Below are positions 24,610 to 36,599 of a stretch of DNA of 64,000 bases, piece after piece; position 1 is the stretch's first letter; every line of letters begins with the position of its first letter. The DNA comes from Lichtheimia corymbifera B2541. Taxonomy: Eukaryota > Mucoromycota > Mucoromycetes > Mucorales > Lichtheimiaceae. A program made the position numbers and the translations under genes. The notes beneath the pieces were generated by a model. The model saw nothing but the letters and a program-made list of their open reading frames with translations. It made no database searches and was not told the origin of the DNA. Where the stretch lies: positions 1 through 64,000 of the forward strand of contig JNEU01001076.1 of assembly GCA_000697475.1 (NCBI GenBank), in the 5' to 3' direction.

Positions 24610-25629
24610 TTAGTGAGCGGCAGCAGCAGCGGCTCTGCGACGATCACGCTCTTCAGCAATGGTGAGCTTGACACCCTTGCCCTTGGGAAGAGAGATCCAG
24701 GGCTTGTTACCGGCACCAATGACGAAGACGTTAGAGATACGGGTAGCGAAGACACGGTCGAGAGAATCCTTGACGTGAACAATCTCGAAACCACCAATGT
24801 GCTTCTCACGGTGGGTGATGATACCAACACGACCAATGTTACGACCACCAGTAACCATGCAGACATTGCCGATATCGAACTTGACAAAGTCAGTGATCTT
24901 GTTGTTCTCCAAATCGAAACGAACAGAGTCGTTGACCTTGATGGCGGGATCGGGGTAACGCATGGTGCGGCCATCGTGGGTGACAGCGTAGGGGATACCC
25001 TTCTTGCCGATGGTGATCTTCTTGACACGGCAAAGCTTGTACTTGGCCTCCTCATCGGTGATGCGGTGGATAGCGAAACGACCCTTGACATCATAGACAA
25101 GACGGAAGTTCTCACCAGTCTTTTCAATGGAGATCACATCCATGAAACCAGCAGGGAAAGTGGAGTCAGTGCGAACCTTGTGGTCAACCTTAACCAAACG
25201 CTGCATAAGGATAGCTTGGACTTCACGGCCGTTCAAAGCGTACTTGAGACGGTTACGCAAAAAGATGATCAAGGGCAAGCACTCACGGGTCTTGTGAGGA
25301 CCAGCACTGGGCTTGGGAGCATAAGAACCTATATATCAACAATAATAGATTAGCAACCCGGATCTCAATAGATTGCAACACAATAAATAAATACATACCC
25401 AAGAGCTTGTCAAGCATCCAGTGCTTGGGGGCATTCAAGCGCTTCATGTGCTTTTTGGGACCACGAGCCTAATGAGGTGCATTCGAGTTGAGTATAATCT
25501 GGATGGATATAATGTAGAGTCGTTCATCCATCGCATATCCCTTTCATCCATCAATAACGAAATCGATCGATTGTTGATGTGATTGATAAATGATGGATCG
25601 ATGGATATATCTATGTATGTACATACCAT
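24610..25629 (-). CDS. RPS4: Cytosolic ribosomal protein eS4 (RPS4)
   Basis: Three exons on the minus strand: 25627-25629, 25399-25468, 24610-25328; 263 residues, the standard eS4 length. The first coding exon is the ATG alone: the intron begins directly after it (ATG|GTATGT), a common layout in ribosomal protein genes. The protein starts [20 protein letters not shown], then [33 protein letters not shown], the S4-type and KOW regions ([30 protein letters not shown]), and ends in an alanine-rich, basic tail. It binds 18S rRNA in the small subunit. The codon choice is strongly biased to C-ending codons, as in highly expressed genes. A long plus-strand open frame over this gene is a shadow of that bias. 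Confidence 0.98.
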
Positions 25630-26301
25630 TGTTGACTATCAAAGATGGAAGAGGAGGAGCATCCGAACTGCCTTGTTCCCAAATTTTAATCAGCTTGCGC
25701 CAGCCAGCCAAACTCAGTTGGCGGAGCACTTGTGTGCGTACCTGCTATCAACCACCCAGCCCAATGTGTGGCTTTTTGTCTCATATTCACCGAAAGCTGA
25801 TCCATCACCATCATTGTTGTCGTTTGCCTGGCTCACAATGTTGTCATGGTTACATGCTACAAACTTGTATTTGTATTTCTACCTTAGACGCCACAATCAG
25901 GGTTATTTGAATACATCCCCCAATCCATTCCCTTGCCTTTCTTGTAAAGCATTGTTGATCATCCCATGATATGTACCTCGTCATGCATTTCTGACATCCT
26001 CAGAGTCAACCTAAGGATAATCACATCTACAATGTCATTTGTACTACTAGCACATACATATTCTAGATAACAAACAGCAAACAAATTCCATTCCTCTGGA
26101 CCAAAGGATCGCAAACATTTGCTATGATTTCAATGTGAGCTTATGTCAACAATGGAATATTCTTGAGTATATTTGACCGAGGGGTGAAAAGGTGTCATAT
26201 ACACAGGTTGGATGCGACTTGAGTCTATCTTTCTTTTTCCTCTCGACTTTGCTTCCCACTGTGTGGACCCAGCCAAACGACGACAAGAATAATAAATCAT
26301 C
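25630..26301. promoter_or_regulatory. Divergent intergenic region between RPS4 and the Chs4-like gene
   Basis: The two genes are transcribed away from each other, so this 670-base stretch must hold both promoters. A plus-strand frame of 128 codons (25583-25969) covers the RPS4 intron and upstream sequence and has no protein-like pattern. The CT-rich run just before 26260 suits the 5' leader of the Chs4-like gene. I see no named regulatory element. Confidence 0.45.
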
Positions 26302-27828
26302 ATGGCCACCCTGCAAAGTGTGCAGCAGCACCAGCAGCAACCACAAAGCGGGGATGGGCCAAACAAGACAATAGAAGCTTCTTCCCCACGCGATTCAAAA
26401 GTACACAAGGCATTAGCAGTATCAGCAGTGCCATCCTTGATTGCATCCGCCAAAGTATTATCCAACACAGCCAATGTCATTCGCAACAGCCTCGGCTTAG
26501 CGCCTCTTTCTCCATCTGCTAAAAACAACAAATCAGTCATCCGAATACGTTTGAGTCGCCAGAGCTCCAACGAGACCTTCCATGATGCAACCACTAAACC
26601 ACTTCCACCTACACCATCTGCAAGCAGTAGCGCTGAAGAAACGGTTACAACAGTTGAAAGCAGTATTACTGAACATGCATCTGAACATTTACAACCGCTT
26701 CCACAGCCACAACCACAACCACGGCCTATGACGACAAACATAAATGATAGCACCACAAAGTACCCCATGACCATTCATTCACTTTTGCAGCTGTATGATT
26801 ATGCAGCAACCTTGTCTGATGCTGAAGACCAGCTACAGCACGTGCAATACATTATCACTGCCATAGAAGGGCTACCAGATCTCGATGGTGAGGATGACAA
26901 GAGACACCTAAAGAGACTACAAGCATGTACAAGATGGTTGCTGAAACGGCTTGCCTCATCACGTGGTTATGCCAAACCAGGCTATGCACCAGCACAACTC
27001 TACCTTGGCAATTGCTATGGTGAAGGAAAATGTGGATTTGAAGCCAACGCTGGTAAGGCTTTTCAATGTTATTGGATGGGATCAAAACAAAACCACGCCG
27101 AATGCATGTATCGTGTGGCCGTGTGTTACGAATTTGGTGCAGGAACGCGATTGGATGTTATGCAAGCAGCCCATTATCTACGCAAAGCTGCAAGAACAGG
27201 ATTTTTACCAGCCATGTACAAGTTGGGGATGGTATTGATCCATCGAGAAACACCGCTTGATCGACGTCAAGGCATCTCATGGCTTAAACGTGCCATCCAA
27301 CACGACACCAACACGACTCCTGCTGTGCTTCATGCACTCGCTTTGGCTTGTGAAACACCTGGCTATGCCCTTGTTCCTGATCCAGGTTATGCACTCGAGC
27401 TTTATCACCAAGCAGCTGCCTTTGGACATGCTCCTTCACAAGCACGTTTGGCCACGGCTTATGAAACAGGTGATCTTGGTTGCCCTGTGGATAACGATCA
27501 AGCCTTATTATGGGCAGAACAAGCTGCTGCCCAAGGTGATGCCGAGGCTGCCTTTTGTCTGTCACGATGGTGTCTATCCCAAAATACAAATGACCAAGCT
27601 TATCAATGGGCTGAACAAGCAGCGTATGGTGGCAGTGCACGTGCCATGCTGGCCATGGCGTACTACAAAGAGTATGGCGTTGGTACTGAAAAGAATATCG
27701 AGGAATCAAGACTGTGGCTCTATAGGGCAGCTGAACATAATGACGAATATGCTTTGGAGCGCATTCGGGAACTCAAGAAGCAAGAACGAGATCAAAATTC
27801 TCAACATCACCATTGCCATATTATGTAA
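26302..27828 (+). CDS. Chs4/Skt5-like chitin synthase activator (Sel1 repeats, CaaX)
   Basis: Single exon, 508 residues. Residues 1-150 are Ser/Thr/Pro/Gln-rich. From about residue 155 a conserved Skt5-type entry helix appears (MTIHSLLQLYDYAATLSDAE), followed by seven or so Sel1/TPR-like repeats with the typical A..LG..Y..G pattern (AQLYLGNCYGEGKCGF, CMYRVAVCYEFGAG, AMYKLGMVLIHRE, SQARLATAYETGDLG, AMLAMAYYKEYGVG). The protein ends HHHCHIM: Cys-His-Ile-Met is a CaaX box, as in yeast Chs4/Skt5, where prenylation helps membrane localisation. Known members bind and activate class IV chitin synthase and guide it to sites of wall growth. Other Sel1 proteins exist, but the entry helix plus CaaX favours Chs4. 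The absence of introns is noteworthy among these neighbours. Confidence 0.85.
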   Translation: MATLQSVQQHQQQPQSGDGPNKTIEASSPRDSKVHKALAVSAVPSLIASAKVLSNTANVIRNSLGLAPLSPSAKNNKSVIRIRLSRQSSNETFHDATTKPLPPTPSASSSAEETVTTVESSITEHASEHLQPLPQPQPQPRPMTTNINDSTTKYPMTIHSLLQLYDYAATLSDAEDQLQHVQYIITAIEGLPDLDGEDDKRHLKRLQACTRWLLKRLASSRGYAKPGYAPAQLYLGNCYGEGKCGFEANAGKAFQCYWMGSKQNHAECMYRVAVCYEFGAGTRLDVMQAAHYLRKAARTGFLPAMYKLGMVLIHRETPLDRRQGISWLKRAIQHDTNTTPAVLHALALACETPGYALVPDPGYALELYHQAAAFGHAPSQARLATAYETGDLGCPVDNDQALLWAEQAAAQGDAEAAFCLSRWCLSQNTNDQAYQWAEQAAYGGSARAMLAMAYYKEYGVGTEKNIEESRLWLYRAAEHNDEYALERIRELKKQERDQNSQHHHCHIM

Positions 27829-28119
27829 AATCCAATTAGACGCAACACTTTTTATTTTCAACACCCCATTCTCTCGCATATCTTGATATTGCATCTACTC
27901 TATAAATAAGCATCTTTTTTCATAATATACTTGGTATGTCATGGTTCACGTCTGCGAAGGAATTGAGCGAGGAAAATTACCGGCTCGAATGAAAATGTGA
28001 GTTTGTTCAAATCGGTTGCATCCGCGTCGCATTTATTCCACTTTTGTTCACCTGCATTCCACTCTCATATACACCACGTACACACATACATCATCTAATA
28101 CTTGATCTATTTTCAAGCT

Positions 28120-29798
28120 ATGGATTCTCGACAAGCCAAATTTCCACGTTACATGGTGTTTTGTGTGGTTGCATCATGCATAGGATCTTTTTCTAATGGC
28201 TGGACGATTGGGTCTCCCAACATTCCTGGCGAAACAACCACGTCTTGTGAGCACGGTGCAGCCCACGTTAACAATCGATACCTACCCGATTGCTTACCCA
28301 TGGATTCATTACAATGGTTAGTGGAAAGCAAGAGTAAGCCTGATCTTTTCATGGATATATAATACGGGTTGTGCGTAGGGGAATTGCCGTATCCACGTTT
28401 TGCTTGGGCGGATTGGTAGCTAGCTTTTGCACGTCATTTTTCATGACCCGATTTGGGCGTGTGCGCACCATCATGTATACCAATATTGGCTGGATCATCG
28501 GCTCTATATTGATGGCATTTTCCGTATCCCCCGTTATGTTTGCTGTCGGTCGTTTTTGTTCAGGTGCGTCATGTGGCATGAATTCAGTAGCCACACCTAC
28601 CTACAATGGAGAAATCGCAACCATCCAAGGACGTGGTACTATGGGTACCTTGAATCAGTAAGTATGCCACACCCTTTAAAGGGATCGTCTCTCACAGCAT
28701 TTCATTGTATGTAGGTTGCTCATTGTGAGTGGGATTTTATTATCCAATTTGGTGGGATTGGCTTTCAACTCGGTACCCTTATGGCGAGTCAGCTATGGCT
28801 TGGTGATTGTCCCTGCGTTATTACAAATGAGTGTGATGCGATGGTGTGTCGAGTCACCACGATACCTGGTGTCACAAAATGATTTGCAGGGTGCACAAGC
28901 ATCATTGCAAAAGTTACGTGGTGCAAATTACGACGTGAGCTACGAGTTGAATGACATTATCGAAGGACAGCAACAGCACCAGGAACCTGGTACAAAAGAA
29001 CAAGAAGCCATGGCTGCTGCTCCGCGACATAGCGTAGAGACAGATGGTGGTGATGTCAATGTATTGGAGAAACGTATTGCTGTATTGAGCGAAGAAGGCA
29101 ATGGTAGCAAAGGTGCTTATGGATTCGCGGATTTGTGGACCGATCCGGTGGTGCGACGTATCACGTTATTGGTGGTAACGCTTCATGCTGTGCAACAATT
29201 TTCGGCTGTCAATGGCGTCATGTACTACTCGACCATCATTTTCAAGCAAACCTTTGACAGCCGCATTTCGACTTATATGGCTATTAGCACATCAGCTGTT
29301 AACTTGTTGGTCACCTTGCTTTCGGTTTACTTGATTGATCGTACAGGCCGTAAAGTATTACTGGTGACAGCTCAAGCGGGTGGATGCATGTCAGCTGCTT
29401 TACTTGCTGTTGCAGGTCATTTGCAATTACCAGCATTGCTTGTCACCTCTGTCTTTCTTTTTGTCACTTCCTTTGCCATTGGTCTAGGTCCTATCCCTTG
29501 GTTATTGACATCGGAATTATCTCCTACACATGCTGCATCCGCCATGACTTCATTGGCCACTGCCGTCAATTGGGGAGCTAATTTCTTGGTGGCGCTCGTA
29601 TTTCCTGGTCTCATGGATAAATTGCATTCGACATCATTCATTATCTTTGGTGCCATTCTCTTTGTGTCCACTATTTTTACACTCTATTGTGTTCCCGAAA
29701 CAAAGGGCAAGTCCATTGAACAAATCAATGCCATGTTTGAACGTGCCATCCGCGCTCGTGATGCACCTGAAGAAGCCTTCCATGACAGAGTCAGATGA
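28120..29798 (+). CDS. Sugar transporter, MFS sugar porter family
   Basis: Three exons: 28120-28316, 28379-28657, 28715-29798; about 519 residues with twelve predicted membrane segments. The first donor is the GTTAGT at 28317; splicing there restores the family sequence LQWGIAVSTFCLGGL, whereas the GTAAGC at 28334 gives the wrong frame. Sugar-porter signatures are the loop 2-3 motif RFGRVR, GRFCSGASCG, PTYNGEIA, WCVESPRYLV after helix 6, QQFSAVNGVMYYS in helix 7, the loop 8-9 RTGRK, and VPETKGKS at the C-terminal end. The QQ-x-x-x-N helix 7 pattern suggests hexose uptake. The long cytoplasmic loop (about residues 230-300) is Gln/Glu-rich. The first luminal loop carries two cysteines (CEHG, PDCLP), as in animal GLUT-like and mucoralean porters. 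Exact substrate unknown. Confidence 0.92.
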
Positions 29799-30377
29799 TC
29801 TATCTAACCCTTCCACACACATATATATATATCCCTTCCCATTTATCATGTGATATCAGCACTGTACATAGCATCGATAGATTATTTAGTAATACAATAC
29901 AGCGCAGAATATATACATAAGGGTATTACTACGTATGATCGATCATATCCCGGATTCCCATCGTGGATGCACCAAAGAGGAACAACCTACACAAAGATCG
30001 TCAAATGGTAGCCTCTTCAATATGATATGGGGGAACAAACCTCCACAATCAATGTATCTGATGCGTTGAGCAAGGCGCTGTCGTCATTCATTGTCCCAAA
30101 GATAGAATGGAAAAAAGGGGGAGAGAGAGAGACAGTGATCACCGACCCCCATCAGTAATCCAATCAAGAAAAGCAGCGTGGTCCACACCATTCAAAACGG
30201 CAGCAGTGTTGTAATGTTATATGCTGAAACATCCCTTGAAGCAAATGGATGGAAGAGGAGAAAGAGAACAAAAAAGACAAACAAGCAGACTGCATGTGGC
30301 GTATTGTGTGTTTGAAAGAGCTATGAAACAATTCAAGGGGTGGAAAGTGGGTATACGTAGTTGCGTTTCATATCACA
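29799..30377. other. Convergent intergenic region
   Basis: This lies between the stop of the sugar transporter and the stop of the folliculin-like gene, which read toward each other. It includes an (AT)n run at 29820-29832 and a GA-rich run near 30115-30135. Nothing gene-like is seen. Confidence 0.5.
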
Positions 30378-32102
30378 TCATGAGCCGGATGAAGAGGGTA
30401 TGAGATTATTGATCTTGGCTGTTGTTGCTGCTGAAGAAAGAATGGAGGATGCAGTGGTGGTGGTAGTGCTTGTCGAGGTTTTGTCATCAGTTTGTGAGTC
30501 ATTTGACGAATGTTGCTGTTGCTGTTGTTGATGCCGTTTCCTCCTATATTCCTCTTGCTGAATATAAACAAGTAAACTGTGTTAAGAGAGACCTTGTTGC
30601 ATGTATGTGGTCCGTGCTCATTACCATTTTCAGATATGCCTCGCTGGGGCTTCTTCCGGGAGTGACCTTTTCCATCCTTCTCCGCGCCGAAAGTTTCAAG
30701 ATGTAACAAAATTGCACGTGGATTTGTAGATAGATATCCTGGATAGATATTAAAATATCAGCAGATCCCTCCTTACACTGAGCACATGAAGAACTTACCT
30801 TGATGCCTAATAAATCAACCAAGGATCGTAGAGATGCACTGTTGCTTCTTCGACGTAAGAATTGCTCTATTTTAAAAATCAGCTATCTCTTTCAAGGATA
30901 TGAAACGTTGAAGGGCAAATATACCTTGAGTGATAGGAGCTGTTACACGTCGATTGGCAAATGGATGTACTCGTTCACGAACTTCTTTTTCCCGTTGAAA
31001 GATCATGTCTGCTTTCTCTTGCAAATTGATAGCCATGGATCGGAATGAGCTGTGGTTAAATGCTAAACTTAGACTCTGATACCAATAATATCCCAAACAT
31101 ACACACACTGGATAGATACCTGACAAGAAACGGCCAACATGAGATTAAAAAGACGCGATCCGTCATTAGAATCATAATAGCATAGAATCGAGCTTCTCCT
31201 CTTGCTTGTGCATCCCTGATCTTGAATAGATAACTCATCACGTATCCATTTTCTTCATCACCAAACAACACAGGTCCTTCTCGTCCTGGGCAAAACTCAG
31301 TTGTCAAGCTATATAATAGTAATAAACAACAAGAACGAAATATGTATCCTCTTGACAACGTTTACCTTCGAACACAAGCGAGACGAACAGCCTTATACAG
31401 ATGCAATTGTTGTGGACCGCCTTTAGCACCGACATATTCGACTGAAGGATCTTCGCTATCTCTTGTCACGAGACGTTTAGCTTCAGATAGAGCACCTTCT
31501 GTGGCGGGTTGCACAAGTGGTAATTGGGCTGAGCATGCTGCACAGCAAGTGGCAGTAACTGATGATGATGTAGTTGAGCAGGAAGAGGATGAAGATGATG
31601 AAGAGGATCGACATGAGATGGGAGGTGCTGCTGTTGTTGTGGATGATGAATAAGGGATGATGATTGATGAAGAAGATGAGGATGAAGATGTTGGAAGTGG
31701 TGGTTGTACACAAATATTACTATTACTGCTACCAGGTTTCTTCCAGGGCGGTACAGGTGATGATACACGGGGTATTGTGCTGGGAGGTGTCGGTGGTTCA
31801 GCCGTGGATGGTGTTGACGATAAAGAACTTGGCATCCCCAAATGTTGCTTATCCATGTTGAAGGGGGTAGTAGGTATACTGATAGTGCTGGTATTATTGT
31901 TGTTAGTGTGGGTGTGCGTGGACATGGTGAGCTTGCTCATGACAGTTGCAATGGCGGATGCATCGGAGGCAAACGAGCTGTTGGGTTGCTGTTGTTGTTG
32001 GTGGTGTTGACGGTGTTCATTGTTATGAGTTGGTTGAGTGCAAAAGACGACTGAGGGGCCATGGACTTCACAAAAGTGTAGCAATGCAATGAGAGCGTTC
32101 AT
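30378..32102 (-). CDS. Folliculin/Lst7-family protein
   Basis: Six exons on the minus strand: 31366-32102, 31120-31308, 30925-31049, 30799-30866, 30625-30738, 30378-30557; about 470 residues. It starts MNALIALLHFCEVHGPSVVF, the classic N-terminus of the folliculin longin domain. Residues 25-215 are a disordered insert rich in Ser, Thr and Pro. The longin domain resumes in exon 2 with CPGREGPVLFGDEENGYV, KIRDAQARGEARFYA and MTDRVFLISCWPFLV. Exons 3-4 add helices (INLQEKADMIFQREKEVRE, SASLRSLVDLLGIK). The last exon is a Gln/Ser/Thr-rich tail. Folliculin (Lst7 in yeast) pairs with Lst4/FNIP as a GAP for Rag/Gtr GTPases in amino-acid signalling to TORC1. A C-terminal DENN half is not evident, so this resembles the short Lst7 form. 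Confidence 0.85.
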
Positions 32103-35100
32103 TTGGTAGTGGCGAGAAGGCACTCGTCGGCAAAATGACCAACGTGAGTGAGGAAAAGGCGGGCCAAAGTGAGAGTTGGCGGAAAGAGGAGAGTGTGTGA
32201 GAAGTGTTTGTTGTAGTACGTCAGAAAAGGAGATGTGTGATATGATCACGCGTACATAACACAATATAAGAGAATTGACCGCGGATGATGATACAGCATA
32301 TGATCCTGCCACCATCATCACTAAGACCTCATGTTGAAACCATCCCATCAACAAGACATGCAAGCTATATTACTACTACTACCACTATCGTCGTCGGATA
32401 CAATACACCTCTGTGCACCAATCGCAATCTCACTTTCCTTTCTGGCACATATGTCATTTTCACAAGAAAAAAATATCGCTTGTTATGGCGTCTTTTGTGC
32501 AAGCCTGCATCATTATTATACGTAAAACTTCTCCGGTCTGGGCCTTTGCTGTAATGTATGCAGCAGCAGAACAACCCGTCAGTTGCAGCAGTGATAAAAG
32601 AATGACCACGCACACACACACACACTTGCCCCACCATGTTGATGTGTACTTTCATCATTACTACGTGCCACGTTTCATACGACTCACTTTGAAGCATTTG
32701 CTACCTGTGCTATGATAAGTGTCCTTGACGAAAAAGGAGAGCTGGGTGAAAAGTGGTATCGTTTCACACCGGCATATTCGGAAGTGTCGGCACGACGGGG
32801 TTGTAGCACATGGCACTCATTTTTCTCGGCATATAAATGTCACTGCAGTCCGCAATACATCATCCTTTTTTTCATACCATTGCTGCTGACATGTATGCAT
32901 AATGAACAGTGATCCCCCCTATACTAACCACCATTGCCTCTTGAATGCGAATGGCCATACATCGATATGATATGACATGCAGGGACAAGGTGCGTATGTC
33001 TTTACACTGGTGTTGGGACACATGCCACGAGGGTGCTTAATCCTTATTCTAAGAGGGTGTATATATGTGTATACGTGTGGAAGGAGATGGTTCTTACAAA
33101 TGCAACGTTTCTGAGAGGGGGTCAAAATATGGCAATGAGAACAGCAATTTTGCCCAACGTTGAGCAGGGAAGGAGGAGGCATTTTCCTTTTCTTTTGCAT
33201 GTTTCCGAAATCATTCACCTTCCTTTGATGGTGCTTATTACACAATCATACAATGAAAGTAAAACTAACCACCACAAAGATCATTTGCTTTGGGAGGATA
33301 GGTAAACATCACCACGGATGCTTGTTCCAAGACAATGGTTATCAGGGTGATTGGTGTCATCATAATGCTGATCCTTTTTGCTCCATATCGATAAAACCTG
33401 TTTCAATTACCTCCTACTAACTAACCTACTCCAGCATTTGGTTTCGAGTCAAGGAGAAAAAAAGTAAAACGATACATACATTGATCACCGCCCTTTTTCT
33501 ATATTTCATATACCACGCGTATGGGATAGGTGGGTCTGCTGATGTAACTGTGATATGCACTATAGTATCAGGAGCTTACTTTTTGATTCATATATGCTTA
33601 CGCAAACAAATCCAACCTGAAAAGGAGATAAAAAGTAGACATGTCATGGATTGAAGAAAGAAGAATAGAGAGAGAAGAGGGAAAAAAGAAGAGTGGTTGC
33701 ACGCAACACACGATGACGGGTGCATGTGTGCTGGATCCAAAGATTAGATGTGGTATAATAATGGCGATGCATACTTACCTTTGCTTCATGCCTGCACTGC
33801 AATGGGAATATACCAGAGGGGTTGTCACATTTGACTCTAAAGAGCCGCCGACCCAACCCCCACAAAACGTTGACCTCTCCTACTCAACCCCAACGTCACC
33901 ACCACCTTTTCGTCTTGAACTCCTTGACCCCTCCTCACCCATTCCCCCCTGGATGCTCTATGATACCGGGTATTGTCCACGTATGGCTCTTTCATACGAT
34001 GGGCAAAAACGTATTAATGATTGTCGTCTTGGCGAAAATATAACAATGAAAGACAAATGGAGCATCATAAACTTTAATGCATGCAGATCAACGCAAGGTC
34101 GGAAAGAGAGAGGAGGAGCAATTTCAATTACTGACAAGATCAAATGTGGTACTAACCTAGAGCTGATGAGCAGTATAAACATTAGGTCAACAAAATTGGA
34201 TTCCAGTTTAATGGCTGCCGTTTTGTTCACCCAACCCTCGCTTTTTCAAAAAACCGCTGACGTTGCTGACATGCGTATACACCAATGTCTCAATCTACCA
34301 CGTTGATAAATGTGCTCCTTAAATGCGGAACTCCTCTTCTTCTCAACCTTGCTAGACATGGACGAAAATGGTAACTGCAAGGCGAGTTTGGTTGTGGGGT
34401 AATCCACATTTGCACACCAGCATTTGAATCTCCAATAGCAACGAGAAGAAAGGGATGGGGGATCAGCATGCATTATACAACAACGGAGCTGCCTTGACAG
34501 TCAAAGTGGAGCTGTGTGTGCGTGTGTATTAGGTGATCAGCATAGGCAATATTCATCTCCGGAAGTGACACAATGACGACAATTGTTGTACATTACACAC
34601 GGCCATGAGTTTTAATCGTGGCATTAGGGTGCAGTCAGGGATTTCTGGAATCAAGGAGTGGAGTTGAGACGCGTATGTTAAAAAAGGGAGGGAAAGGAAG
34701 AAGGTGGAGAAAGACGCCAACACACACACGTTACGTCGTGAAGAAGGGGAAAGGATATAGCTCTTTGTTATCAAAAATTAGAATGGGATGGTAAGGTAAT
34801 GCTACCATGTTATCATTGAGCACTCGCGTGTTGCTGCACGGATGGCAAAAGAAGCTGCCCGGTATGACATAGCAAGTTGATTTTTTTGGCGAAACGGCGA
34901 CATGTTGTTCCTTGTCACGTGGTTCGTGCACACAAATCCTCTTTTTGGTAGGCACTTTGACTCTGCATGGTGTGGTTTGTACGGATGGATAAAATATACA
35001 GAGCGTGCCATTTTGTCATCTCCCCCAAAAAACATACGCAACTATGTATTACAACCTACACCTTCTCCTTGATCACCCCTGTTTTCCACCCCCAAATAAA

Positions 35101-36599
35101 GAAACCCAGCAAATCGTAATATACAATATGCATGCAGTACGACATCATTCACATTCGCAACCGACGATGTAATTCAGGATGCCACGACTTGCGCACCAAT
35201 CACCCATTGATATATGCCTTCTCACCTGCCCCCTTTGACACTTGTCAAACTCAGTAGTAATAGTAACAGCTGCCAAGCTTGTTATTACGTACGATATACC
35301 AATTTCCAACATGATATGCACCTACCTAATGCTGGTGGTATATGTACGTTTGTCGTTTCCAGTGGAGGTTTCCTATCAGCATATACACGCAAACGATGCT
35401 TTTTACACATAAATCAGCATCCAAAGACATCCCAATGGTATGTAAAAAGGCCGTTATCGAAAGAGGAAGGTTAAGGTGCGCACTGACAGTTTCCTTTTTT
35501 CTCTCAATCCAGACCAAAAAAAATCATAGGGCAGCCCTTGTTTCTATTTTCCACTACATCATGACAATGACTCTATTGTGCATTTATGTTGGATGACGCT
35601 GCTGGTTATATGTGTGTATCCAATATGCACATGCAGTTTATGTCTCGACCAAGTAGGGCCCAATGCGAGTAGAATGATGGGTTATGTGCGTTGTACATTA
35701 ATAGATTGCTTCTCGAATGGCGTAAAGAAAACAGGACACTCTTTCAAATGACGTATTACATGTCATTGTTGACCATTTTGGAAAGCTTGTCAATTGTTAG
35801 GTCGAGGATCAATCACTTGAAAAGGTAAACAAGGGTCCAACCGGTCATCAAATGGGCGTTTAAATCTGAGTAAGAAGGCGAACGACGTGTGCTTCGGCAT
35901 GCACACACGATTATGGCAAATGGAATTCTCACATCGTATTGTATTCATGCGTCTGCCTATTTTGACTTTTTAAATCCAGGGGATGTCATCTTTCCCTCAC
36001 CCCCAATATACAGCAGCCGAGCTGGCGATCATGAAAGCTTTATGCATCTTCGATCACTCGATCCGCTTGCTCACCCCCAACCCCCAAATAGGGTACCACT
36101 CCCTTTATATCCCCCTTTTTTCTTTTCATCCTCATACATCATGCAGCAGCGTGCTTTATATGTGCTTCCCATATGCTTACGTGTTGGTGGGGTGGATGAT
36201 ATCAAATCCGTCTTACGCGCTTCCTTGTGCTAATCTCGCTCTCCTGAATTATATTACACACTCCACGCTTGCTTTTTTTTCCCAATTCTCTCTCCCCCAA
36301 CAATCATGGCTTTTCCCCCTGCTTTTTGATTCAGAAGCTTACACTCAACCGCATGTCATGGCAACAGAGACGATATAAATATAAGCTTGACAGGACACTT
36401 CTCTTACCCTCTTTCCCCTTGCCCTTTACTGGTCACAGATAAACGCGCTCATCATCTCAGGCGTGCACTGATATCGCACCTCTTTTTTTTCTTTTCTTGA
36501 TCGACTGTACTTATATCCACTCAACCTTTCTTCAACTTGTACCAACATACGATTACCGCAGCACAACACACCACTGCAAAAGGTACATCCCAACAACAA
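32103..36599. other. Long gene-poor region upstream of a zinc-finger gene
   Basis: About 4.5 kb without a gene that I can support. The longest frame (33641-34306, plus, 221 codons) has no domain pattern and a mixed composition. The region contains CA microsatellites (32609-32626), CT-rich tracts near 36080-36130 and 36270-36300, and GT/CA runs near 34510. It lies between the 5' end of the folliculin-like gene and the 5' end of the C2H2 gene, so it is a plausible extended regulatory region for the latter, possibly with an untranslated leader exon or a long non-coding RNA. None of this is shown directly. Confidence 0.4.

Noticed and set aside
24613..25353. 246-codon plus-strand frame
   Set aside because: It lies antisense over the eS4 gene and exists because of that gene's strong codon bias; the Asp/Thr/Val-rich translation has no pattern.
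28334..28378. GTAAGC donor at 28334 for the first sugar-transporter intron
   Set aside because: It leaves the next exon out of frame; the GTTAGT at 28317 restores the family sequence.
33641..34306. 221-codon plus-strand frame
   Set aside because: No recognisable domain, odd mixture of low-complexity and basic stretches, and no CT-rich leader or continuing exons.
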